From: Azonexus sp. | GTDB lineage: Bacteria > Pseudomonadota > Gammaproteobacteria > Burkholderiales > Rhodocyclaceae | Assembly (NCBI GenBank): GCA_030696345.1 | Contig: JAUYSK010000022.1 | Location: 186,001-250,000, forward strand | Direction of reading: 5' to 3' | DNA length: 64,000 nt | In this document: piece after piece, positions 7,851-14,495 of the stretch | Numbering within the stretch: position 1 is the stretch's first letter | Layout of the letters: the number at the start of each line of letters is the position of its first letter | The notes under the pieces: model-generated | Told to the model about the DNA's origin: nothing | What the model saw: only the letters and a program-made list of their open reading frames with translations | The model's database searches: none | Translations under genes and position numbers: made by a program

Positions 7851-9398
7851 ATGAGCACCATGCAGGACAAAATTGACGAGCTGCGCCGTCGCCGCGATGA
7901 ATCCAGTCTCGGCGGTGGTGCCGACAAGCAGGCCCGGCATCGCCAGTCCGGGCGCCTGACCGCCCGCGAGCGGGTCGCCGCTTTGGTCGATCCGGGCAGC
8001 TTCGACGAAGTTGGTCAGTTCGCCACCCACCGGGCCACCCTTTTCGGCATGCAGGACAAGGTATTTCCGGCCGATGGCGTGATCACCGGGGCTGCTTCCA
8101 TCACCGGTCGCCTCATTCATCTGGCCAGTCAGGACTTCACGGTCGCCGGAGGCTCGGCGGGCGAGACGCATTCGATCAAGGTTGCCGAGATCATGCAATC
8201 CTCACTGAAGACCGGCTCGCCCTTCGTCTTCATCAACGACTCCGGCGGGGCACGGGTGCAGGAAGGCATTGCCGCGCTGTCGGGTTACGGCAAGGTCTTC
8301 CACGCCAATGTGATGCTCTCCGGTGCGGTGCCGCAAATCTCCCTGATCTGCGGCCCCTGCGCCGGCGGCGCCGCCTATAGTCCGGCGCTGACCGACTTCA
8401 TCATCCAGACCCGGCAGGCGCAAATGTTCATCACCGGGCCGCAGGTCATCAAGCAAGTCACCGGTGAAACCGTGACCGCTGAAGAACTCGGCGGGCCGGA
8501 CGCGCACATGGTTCATTCCGGCGTGATTCACTTCATTGCCGATGACGATCATCACGCCATTGCCCTGTGCCGCAAGCTGCTCAGCTTCCTGCCGGCAAAC
8601 AATCTCGAAGACCCGCCGATCCTTGCCGGCGATTATTCGATCGAGCCCAACCCGGCTCTGGAAAAGCTGCTCCCGGATGAAAGCCGGCAGGGCTACGACG
8701 TCCGTGCCGTGATCGAGTCTATCGTCGATGCGGGCGATTTCCTCGAAGTCCAGGCCGGTCATGCGATGAACATCGTGGTCGGCTTTGCCCGCATCTGTGG
8801 CGGCTCGGTCGGTATCGTCGCCAATCAGCCCTCGGTCAAGGCTGGCGTTCTCGACATCGATGCCTCAACCAAAGCGGCGCGCTTTATCCGCTTCTGCAAT
8901 GCCTTCAATATTCCACTGCTTACTTTCGTCGATGTCCCGGGATTCATGCCCGGGGTCGAGCAGGAGTACGGCGGGATCATCCGCCACGGTGCCAAGCTGC
9001 TGTTCGCGTATTCGTCAGCGACCGTGCCCAAGATCACCGTCATCCTGCGCAAAAGCTACGGTGGCGCCTACCTTGCCATGTGTGGCAAAGATCTCGACGC
9101 CGACCGCGTCTTCGCCTGGCCGAGCGCGGAAATCGCCGTCATGGGCGCCGAAGGGGCGGCCGAAATTGTTTTCCGCAAGGAGATCGCCGAAGCCGAAAGC
9201 CCGGAGCAGCGCCGCGCCGAACTGATCGCCAGCTATCGCGATACCTTCTCGAACCCTTATGTGGCGGCCGAACAGCGCCTGGTCGATGCCGTCATCGAAC
9301 CGGCGCTGACTCGTCAGCATATTGCCCGGGCGCTCGAATACCTGCGGATCAAGCGCGTTCCCCGGCCGCACAAGAAGCACGGTCTGATCCCGCTCTAG
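7851..9398 (+). CDS. methylmalonyl-CoA carboxyltransferase 12S subunit / acyl-CoA carboxylase beta subunit
   Basis: A 515-residue crotonase-fold carboxyltransferase transferring CO2 between biotin and propionyl-/methylmalonyl-CoA. Hallmarks are the SGGARVQEGIAALSGYGK oxyanion-hole segment near residue 126, GPCAGGAAYSPALTDF near 165, a GVLDIDASTKAARFIRFC stretch near 330 and VDVPGFMPG near 362. The ATG follows the 5S gene by 12 bp with an AGGAATCACC leader. No biotin carboxylase gene is in the cluster, which argues for transcarboxylase rather than ATP-dependent propionyl-CoA carboxylase. Confidence 0.9.
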   Translation: MSTMQDKIDELRRRRDESSLGGGADKQARHRQSGRLTARERVAALVDPGSFDEVGQFATHRATLFGMQDKVFPADGVITGAASITGRLIHLASQDFTVAGGSAGETHSIKVAEIMQSSLKTGSPFVFINDSGGARVQEGIAALSGYGKVFHANVMLSGAVPQISLICGPCAGGAAYSPALTDFIIQTRQAQMFITGPQVIKQVTGETVTAEELGGPDAHMVHSGVIHFIADDDHHAIALCRKLLSFLPANNLEDPPILAGDYSIEPNPALEKLLPDESRQGYDVRAVIESIVDAGDFLEVQAGHAMNIVVGFARICGGSVGIVANQPSVKAGVLDIDASTKAARFIRFCNAFNIPLLTFVDVPGFMPGVEQEYGGIIRHGAKLLFAYSSATVPKITVILRKSYGGAYLAMCGKDLDADRVFAWPSAEIAVMGAEGAAEIVFRKEIAEAESPEQRRAELIASYRDTFSNPYVAAEQRLVDAVIEPALTRQHIARALEYLRIKRVPRPHKKHGLIPL

Positions 9399-9405
9399 GA
9401 TAGCC

Positions 9406-9687
9406 ATGAATAACCAGCAAACCGAAGACGAACTTTCGTCCCTGATCGCGCACATGCGCGACGAAATCAGCGCGCTCAGCCGCCGGGTCAATGAACTAGA
9501 ACAGCGGATGGTTGAGGGTGTCGCCGCAACAGCGGCCCCGAGCGAAGAGGAACTGCTGGCGATTTCGGCCGCCGTCGCCGCCTTTCTTGGCGTCCGCGCC
9601 ACTATTCGCCAAGTTCGCCTCGTTCACTCCACGGCCTGGGCCCAGGTTGGCCGCATGGGCGTCCATGCCTCACATCGACTGCATTGA
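9406..9687 (+). CDS. small carboxyltransferase-complex subunit (delta/epsilon-like)
   Basis: A 93-residue protein. Residues 8-35 are a predicted amphipathic coiled-coil helix (DELSSLIAHMRDEISALSRRV); the C-terminal half has the pattern EEELLAISAAVAAFLG, RATIRQVRLV, then a W-A-x-x-GR-x-x-x-x-ASH ending. From memory, this C-terminal pattern recurs in small subunits of acyl-CoA carboxylase and decarboxylase complexes. It lies 7 bp after the 12S gene and 12 bp before the biotin carrier, so it is almost surely part of the complex, perhaps bridging the 12S and 1.3S parts. It has no membrane helix, so it is not the OadG/gamma subunit of a sodium pump. Confidence 0.65.
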   Translation: MNNQQTEDELSSLIAHMRDEISALSRRVNELEQRMVEGVAATAAPSEEELLAISAAVAAFLGVRATIRQVRLVHSTAWAQVGRMGVHASHRLH

Positions 9688-9699
9688 TCGGAAGCCAGC

Positions 9700-10092
9700 G
9701 TGAAACTACGAATCACCATCGACGAAAAGACTTACGAAGTAGAGGTTGAAGTGGCCGAACCTGATCACGCCGGCCTGCCACCGGCCTATCCGGTAGGCTC
9801 AGCCAGACTGGCCGGCAGCGCGGCCAGTGCGCCGGCAGGCTTGGCGGCCGGGGCAGCCCCACTGCCGCTGGCGAACGAGGAGAAGGTCTGTCGCAGTCCG
9901 GTCTCAGGCATTGTCGTCAAGGTGCTCGCCAATGCGGGTGACAGCATTCAGGCGGGTGACTCCCTGCTGCTGCTGGAGGCCATGAAGATGGAAACGAACA
10001 TCACCGCGCCGCTGGCCGGGGTGATTGCTGCGGTCAACGTCAAATCCGGGCAACATGTCCAGACGGGCGATGTGCTGATCGAGTTCGTTTGA
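9700..10092 (+). CDS. biotin carboxyl carrier protein (1.3S-like subunit)
   Basis: A 130-residue biotin carrier. The N-terminal strand KLRITIDEKTYEVEVE is followed by an Ala/Pro/Gly-rich flexible linker (about residues 25-65) and a biotinyl domain whose EAMKMET motif places the biotinylated lysine at residue 96. The start is GTG at 9700. It shuttles the carboxyl group between the 5S and 12S active sites. It closes the operon and converges with the EamA gene 12 bp away. The N-terminal strand resembles the last 20 residues of the 5S protein, consistent with a shared ancestral OadA-like layout split into two genes. Confidence 0.9.
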   Translation: MKLRITIDEKTYEVEVEVAEPDHAGLPPAYPVGSARLAGSAASAPAGLAAGAAPLPLANEEKVCRSPVSGIVVKVLANAGDSIQAGDSLLLLEAMKMETNITAPLAGVIAAVNVKSGQHVQTGDVLIEFV

Positions 10093-10103
10093 TCTGCGGG
10101 TTA

Positions 10104-10967
10104 TTACTGCGCTGACACCGCGCGGCGCCCGAGCTGGTTGATCCACAAGGAAGCGAGAATCACCAGCCCGCCGGCCAGCAAGCGGGGCAGGTCGGCGTTG
10201 CGGTTCCAGATCAGGAGATTTACCAGCAGCCCGGCCGGTACATGCAGCTCGTTCATCACCGCCAGGGTGCCGGCATCAACCCGCAGGCTGCCCTTGACCC
10301 ACCAGAACATGCCCAGCGCCGTCGCAAACAGGCCCATCCAGACCAGCACGCCCCATTGCGTGGCAGTCTGCGGCAGGCGTGCAGCGTTGCCGAAAAGCCA
10401 GAACGAGACCAGGGTCAAAACCAGCGCGCCAAGGAAGAAATGGCCGAAAAATCGGTACAGCGGGTATTCCGTGGGATAGCGGCCAAGCAGCTGACGGCAA
10501 AGCACCTGGCCGGCAGCAAAGGTGGCATTGGCCACCTGCAGCAAGAGAAATCCGATCAGGAAATCACCCTCCAGCCGTTCAAAACGAATGATGATGCCGC
10601 CGCCAACGGCGACCAGTGCGGCGAGCAGGGCCCAGGGATTGAAGCGGCGGGCCAGTGCATCGTCAAGCAGGGTTACGTAGATCGGCGTCAGCACCGTAAA
10701 AAGCAGCACCTCCGGCACGGTCAGAACATTGAAGCTGCGGTACAGGCAGAGGTAGGTGATGCCGAATTGCAGGGCGCCGGCAAGCCACAAGCCGCCGATC
10801 AGTCGGCCCGGCAGTCCGCGCCATAGCGTGAACGGTGCGAAGAGGAGGGCGGCGATGCCCACCCGGACCAGCACGGCGAAATCACTATCAACCTGACCTG
10901 CCAGATATTGGCCGATCAGGCTGAAAGAAAAAGCCCAGAGGATGGTAACGACGATCAGGTAAGGCAT
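10104..10967 (-). CDS. EamA/DMT-family transporter
   Basis: A 287-residue, strongly hydrophobic protein with about ten predicted membrane helices arranged as two EamA repeats. The first repeat starts at VVTILWAFSFSLIGQYLAG; the second half contains WMGLFATALGMFWWVKG and ends with LLVNLLIWNRNADLPRLLAGG. Length is normal for the family, unlike the remnant at 3724. It probably exports a metabolite; the substrate cannot be predicted. It lies 18 bp downstream of the flavin reductase-like gene on the same strand, so the two are likely co-transcribed. Confidence 0.88.
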   Translation of the reverse strand: MPYLIVVTILWAFSFSLIGQYLAGQVDSDFAVLVRVGIAALLFAPFTLWRGLPGRLIGGLWLAGALQFGITYLCLYRSFNVLTVPEVLLFTVLTPIYVTLLDDALARRFNPWALLAALVAVGGGIIIRFERLEGDFLIGFLLLQVANATFAAGQVLCRQLLGRYPTEYPLYRFFGHFFLGALVLTLVSFWLFGNAARLPQTATQWGVLVWMGLFATALGMFWWVKGSLRVDAGTLAVMNELHVPAGLLVNLLIWNRNADLPRLLAGGLVILASLWINQLGRRAVSAQ

Positions 10968-10985
10968 CGTTTGACGCAGTGAGTC

Positions 10986-11627
10986 TCAGCGGCGGGGGCT
11001 GGTTTCGGGCGATTGCCCGCTTTCCCATTCAGCGTAGGTGATGCGGGCAATATCGAAGCGATCCGTGGTCCGGCAATAAACGGATGGCGAGCCAAGCCGG
11101 CCAATCGGGGCAAAGTTGTTGATGTGCAGGCGCGGGCCAAGCAGATGATCCGCCACATGAAACATCACGACTTCGCCAATGAACAGGGTGTTGGCTCCCA
11201 GTTGCTGCGTGCTGAACAGGGTGCATTCGAGGCTGACCTGCGCTTCGGCCACCCGCGGCACCTTGATGCGCGCCGAGGGGGCTGGCTTCAGGCCCGCTGC
11301 CGCAAGTTCGCTGACCTCGGCCGGGAAATCTGCGGCCGAAATATTCATCGCATCGAACAGTTCTTCGGTGACCATGTTCACCACGAACTCGCCACTTGCC
11401 AGAATGTTGTTGGCCGTGTCTTTGGCCTGGCCACGCTCGTTGTTGCCGACGCTGAAGATCAAATAAACCGGGTCGGCGCCAACGGCATTGAAGAAACTGA
11501 AGGGCGCCAGATTGATGACGCCGCCTGCGCTCTGGCTGGTGATCCAGGCGATGGGACGCGGAATCACCAGATTGGTCAGCAGTTTGTAGTTATCGGCTTT
11601 TGATTGCAGGGCGGGATCGATTTGCAT
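10986..11627 (-). CDS. flavin reductase-like / FMN-binding split-barrel protein
   Basis: A 213-residue protein of the flavin reductase-like split-barrel family. The N-terminal YKLLTNLVIPRPIAWITSQ segment and the following NLAPFSFFNAVGADPVYLIFSV stretch (cores PRPIAW and APFSFFN) are the family flavin-binding signatures; NNERGQAKDTANNI follows. Members bind FMN and either supply reduced flavin to monooxygenases or have unknown roles. It precedes the EamA transporter in a probable two-gene unit. The substrate is unknown. Confidence 0.82.
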   Translation of the reverse strand: MQIDPALQSKADNYKLLTNLVIPRPIAWITSQSAGGVINLAPFSFFNAVGADPVYLIFSVGNNERGQAKDTANNILASGEFVVNMVTEELFDAMNISAADFPAEVSELAAAGLKPAPSARIKVPRVAEAQVSLECTLFSTQQLGANTLFIGEVVMFHVADHLLGPRLHINNFAPIGRLGSPSVYCRTTDRFDIARITYAEWESGQSPETSPRR

Positions 11628-11705
11628 GGCTGCGGTTTCCAGGAAAGTCAGGTGGGATGGCCGATTATCCCCGCACTGGCCCTCAGGCAGCCAATTACCC
11701 CGCGA

Positions 11706-11978
11706 TTATCTCTGCAGGCAAGCCTCGAAGGCGGCCTCGGCATTGCCGGAGAAATGGAATTTGGCAAACAGCCGCTTCAACTTGTTGGAACTGATCTTGG
11801 CGGTTGCGGCAAACCAGATGCCGATTCTTTTGCCCTGCTTGACCAGCGTGCTGAAGGCATAGTGCCATTCACGGGCCTCGGCGAGGCGTTCAATGACTTC
11901 CCTTTCGTTGCTGATCGCAATGCCGGCGCGTTTCAGCGATTGAATGAACAGGGTGGATTCAGTTTGGTTCACGAACAT
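11706..11978 (-). CDS. hypothetical protein, 90 residues
   Basis: The start at 11978 is chosen because a CTGGAG ribosome site lies just upstream and because the 49 codons of the longer frame read as non-coding (Cys/Ile-rich, no pattern). The product is basic and soluble: an acidic, Glu-rich helix (NEREVIERLAEAREWHYA) is followed by a lysine-rich half (ISSNKLKRLFAKFHF). I do not recognise the family. It stands alone between the flavin reductase gene and a divergent exported protein. Confidence 0.5.
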   Translation of the reverse strand: MFVNQTESTLFIQSLKRAGIAISNEREVIERLAEAREWHYAFSTLVKQGKRIGIWFAATAKISSNKLKRLFAKFHFSGNAEAAFEACLQR

Positions 11979-12180
11979 TTTGGGCTCCAGGAAAAGTGCT
12001 GCTCTGCCCGAATAACGAGAGGCGGGAAATTTCGTTGACCTGAGCAATGTGGCGTTCGTGTAACAGACGGGAATGATGAAGATTCTGCATAAACAGCAAT
12101 TATTTTGGCTCACCATGACAACCAATTCGAAACTGGCGCGTTAGTAGGGGAGTCAAGTATCTTGTTTGAAGGAATTCGAA

Positions 12181-12696
12181 GTGCGTTGGATCGTAGTCGC
12201 AGCAGTCCTTGCCCTGTCCTCAGGCGGTATCAACGCCGCGGATTTGGTGGCAACGGAGAACCAGACAGCCGAAGTGTCGACGTCCGCAGTTGCGGATGGT
12301 GATGTCACGGTGACCGCAATTCCGAGCCATTCCATGATGGCGGTACAGGTCAAGGAGTTGAATCCTTCGCCGGAAATGCGCCAGTCCAGGAAAGTGGCTC
12401 AGAAAAAGCCCCTCCCGAAATCATTGCTCTCGAGAACCGAGCGGCACCAGATGGTGTTGCTGGTCGCCAAGGCAAAGTCTGACGATTCCTCGCTGCTTGA
12501 TATTTTCGATGACGAGGATGCCGGCTCCAGTGCGGAAGACCTTGATCTGCAGCGCTCCTACAACCGCCCAAGGGTTGTCGAAGTGGCGGATTCGGACGAA
12601 GAGAAAGCTGCCGGGGGACTCTCGGATGCAGTCAAGCTGCGGCTATTCCTGGCCCGCCAGCTGGCAGTCAGGGCGCACGAAAAGAAGTTTGGCTGA
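12181..12696 (+). CDS. exported hypothetical protein
   Basis: A 171-residue protein from a GTG start at 12181, supported by GAAGGA about 8 nt upstream. Residues 1-20 form a typical signal peptide (VRWIVVAAVLALSSGGINA) with a cleavage site after Ala. The mature part is charged and probably disordered: a Lys/Arg-rich stretch (RKVAQKKPLPKSLL), an Asp/Glu-rich segment (FDDEDAGSSAEDLD) and a basic C-terminus. No known domain. It is transcribed alone; a hairpin lies about 130 bp downstream. Confidence 0.55.
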   Translation: MRWIVVAAVLALSSGGINAADLVATENQTAEVSTSAVADGDVTVTAIPSHSMMAVQVKELNPSPEMRQSRKVAQKKPLPKSLLSRTERHQMVLLVAKAKSDDSSLLDIFDDEDAGSSAEDLDLQRSYNRPRVVEVADSDEEKAAGGLSDAVKLRLFLARQLAVRAHEKKFG

Positions 12697-12827
12697 GCCA
12701 TACGCTTCGACACAGACTGTTGCAAGCCGTTACTTGAGTTGTTGTTGCCGGGCCGTTATCTTCTACTCATGCGCTGACCAGACATCAGCCTGACGGCCAC
12801 CCCTCCCTCAGATCCCAATGGCCGTCC

Positions 12828-12861
12828 GAAAGCCCCTTGCTCCCCCCGACAAGGGGCTTTC
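12828..12861. terminator. strong hairpin between convergent genes, probable terminator
   Basis: A 12-bp perfect stem GAAAGCCCCTTG / CAAGGGGCTTTC with a C-rich 10-nt loop, between the + gene ending at 12696 and the - gene ending at 12905. The T-tail is weak on both strands, so it may act bidirectionally or only protect 3' ends. The rest of 12697-12904 holds nothing I can name. Confidence 0.5.
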
Positions 12862-12904
12862 GCCTTTCTGGCATTGGCCGATGGATGGCACACGCTTCAG
12901 GCAG

Positions 12905-13441
12905 TCAGGAATCCAGCGACTTGATCAGTTCGAACAGGCGTTGGTAGAACGCCGGCTCCGTGACCGTTTCCTCGCCGACCTTCACCAAGGTGTCCTTGTT
13001 GATCGACCACGGCAGTGAAACAGAGCCCAGCGCGGAAACGCTGACCCCGGCATTGCTGCCCTTCGATTTCATTTCGAACTGGGTTTCCAGCGCATTGGCG
13101 TAAATCACCGTGCCCAGGCTGCTCGACAGGCAAACCAGCGTGATGGTCAGTTGGGTCGCTTCATCTGTTGTTGGCCGGAAAAACTTCTCGCCCCGAATGC
13201 TGCGCAGCTTCGCATCGTCGACTTGATAGCCCTGACTCAGCAGGGCGCGCTTGGCGACTTCGCAGGCAGCGTCAGGCTCCCGGCTGCTGTAATACTGAAA
13301 CGGCGTCTCGCTGGGGAAAGTCTCCGTCTGGTAGGGGCGGCTGGTCTTGCTTGTGCTGCAACTGCTCAAGGTCAGGCCCAGCAGAATGACAAGCGCCGTT
13401 TGGCGGCAGAGGCGTGACATGGGGTTGAGGGCGGCTTTCAT
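12905..13441 (-). CDS. DUF2242 family lipoprotein
   Basis: A 178-residue predicted lipoprotein: hydrophobic signal followed by the lipobox LTLSSC with the acylated Cys near residue 28. The mature protein shows the layout of DUF2242, a family mostly of betaproteobacteria: FQYYSSREPDAACEVAKRALLSQGY near residue 48, then FFRPTTDEATQLTITLVCL, and a C-terminal domain with a PWSINKDTLVKVGEETV stretch. Function unknown; an outer-membrane periplasmic-face location is inferred from the lipobox (no Asp at +2). Confidence 0.75.
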   Translation of the reverse strand: MKAALNPMSRLCRQTALVILLGLTLSSCSTSKTSRPYQTETFPSETPFQYYSSREPDAACEVAKRALLSQGYQVDDAKLRSIRGEKFFRPTTDEATQLTITLVCLSSSLGTVIYANALETQFEMKSKGSNAGVSVSALGSVSLPWSINKDTLVKVGEETVTEPAFYQRLFELIKSLDS

Positions 13442-13479
13442 CGGTAGGTATTTTAAGGACTTCAGGCGGCGCGTGAAAA

Positions 13480-13674
13480 TCAGGCGGGTTTCCTGGGCTG
13501 AAAATACAGGCAGGCTTCCCCGGACGCGGCAACCACATCACGGGCGGGCTGATGTCGGCTCTTGAAGCCCAGGGCTCGGCAACCGTAAGGGAAATGCACA
13601 TCATGCGTGATGTAGTAGTGCACGCATTGATTGCAGCGCCGGGCCTGCTCCTGAATGAATTCCGTTGAGTCCAT
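13480..13674 (-). CDS. small cysteine-rich conserved protein, probable metal binding
   Basis: A 64-residue protein with four cysteines arranged CNQCVHYYITHD, then YGCRALGF and EACLYF. The pattern C-x2-C-x(12)-P-x-G-C-R-x-x-G-F-K-S ... C-x-x-F recurs in a small betaproteobacterial family that databases often mislabel as a uracil-DNA glycosylase; the protein is far too short for that enzyme. A zinc or iron site is a reasonable inference. It lies 38 bp downstream of nothing obvious and upstream of the DUF2242 lipoprotein on the same strand. Confidence 0.6.
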   Translation of the reverse strand: MDSTEFIQEQARRCNQCVHYYITHDVHFPYGCRALGFKSRHQPARDVVAASGEACLYFQPRKPA

Positions 13675-13701
13675 AGACGTTATTGTCGCTTGAAACAGGA
13701 A

Positions 13702-13725
13702 AAGCCCAACTCCTCGGCTGGGCTT
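13702..13725 (-). terminator. Rho-independent terminator of the DUF2076 gene
   Basis: Stem AAGCCCA / TGGGCTT with a 10-nt loop; on the minus strand it is followed by TTTTCC. It sits 42 bp beyond the stop of the DUF2076 gene. Confidence 0.7.
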
Positions 13726-13766
13726 CTTGTGCTGTACGGCTGAATGACGATCTCAGTTTTTGCAGG

Positions 13767-14366
13767 TCATCCCCAGCCCGAATCGTTATCGTCCGGGCCC
13801 AATGCGTCGAGGTCAACAGGCGGGATGCTGCTGTCTTCAGCCTGATTCGAGACGAGGCTTTCGGGCGCTGCGTGTGGTGTCGGGGTGTTTGCTGCGGATT
13901 GGCTGGCGTTGTTGCCATGATTCCCCATCATGTTTCCGATGCCCTGGAACAGAAATGCACCGGCGACGGCACCGGCGGCGGTTGTCGCGATGGTGCCCAT
14001 CATCCCCGAGCCCCAGCCCGGTGTGGCCGTTGGTGCAGCCGTTGCTGCTGCTGGTGTGAATGCGGCGGCCCGTTGAACCGGCGCTGATTGCGCCGGGGAA
14101 TTGCCCCAGCCGTTGCTGTTGAGAAAACTGCCGGCACTACTGCGTGGGCTTGCCTGTTCCTGCTGAAGCCTGGCGATTTCTGCCTGAGCGTTGCCCAATG
14201 CCTGTTCGAGCAACAGGCTGCGCTGGGCCAGCAGGTAGTACGAATCGGGCTGGCGGGCACAGGTTTCCTGGATCAGTCTCTCCGCCTCGGCATCTTTCGT
14301 TCCAACCTGTGCCTGCGCCAGTTGTTGAAGAAAATGGGTGAGTTGTTCGCGTTCCTGAGTGTTCAA
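13767..14366 (-). CDS. DUF2076 family protein
   Basis: A 199-residue protein. The N-terminal 75 residues form the helical region typical of DUF2076 (EREQLTHFLQQLAQAQ, then AEAERLIQETCARQPDSYYLLAQRSLLLEQAL) and end in a coiled coil. A low-complexity Ala/Pro/Gly/Ser linker follows (about 80-130), then a short hydrophobic glycine-rich stretch (TTAAGAVAGAFLFQGIGNMMG) and an acidic C-terminus ending DDNDSGWG. The family is described only as a probable periplasmic ligand-binding or envelope protein. A terminator follows the gene. Confidence 0.72.
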   Translation of the reverse strand: MNTQEREQLTHFLQQLAQAQVGTKDAEAERLIQETCARQPDSYYLLAQRSLLLEQALGNAQAEIARLQQEQASPRSSAGSFLNSNGWGNSPAQSAPVQRAAAFTPAAATAAPTATPGWGSGMMGTIATTAAGAVAGAFLFQGIGNMMGNHGNNASQSAANTPTPHAAPESLVSNQAEDSSIPPVDLDALGPDDNDSGWG

Positions 14367-14495
14367 GGCGTGCCTCGTTGAGTGATGAAAATCAGGAACT
14401 TATCTTGAGGCCTAACGTGGTGCCTGCCAGTATTTCGATTGCAACGGTTTGTATCGACATGTTGCCGGGCTTGCGTCAATTTTTCCGGGGCAAGT

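Noticed and set aside
6366..8198. 610-codon open frame on the minus strand
   Set aside because: It is the antisense shadow of the 5S and 12S genes; those have clear family motifs and this does not.
6339..10092. Oxaloacetate or methylmalonyl-CoA decarboxylase sodium pump
   Set aside because: No beta (OadB/MmdB) membrane subunit is present and the small subunit lacks a membrane helix.
12766..12785. CTCATGCGCTGACCAGACAT as a palindrome copy
   Set aside because: The left arm lacks the TGT core; it lies after a gene and before a convergent one, not in a promoter position.
13480..13674. Uracil-DNA glycosylase
   Set aside because: Proteins of this type are often given that label, but 64 residues with a four-Cys pattern cannot form the enzyme fold.
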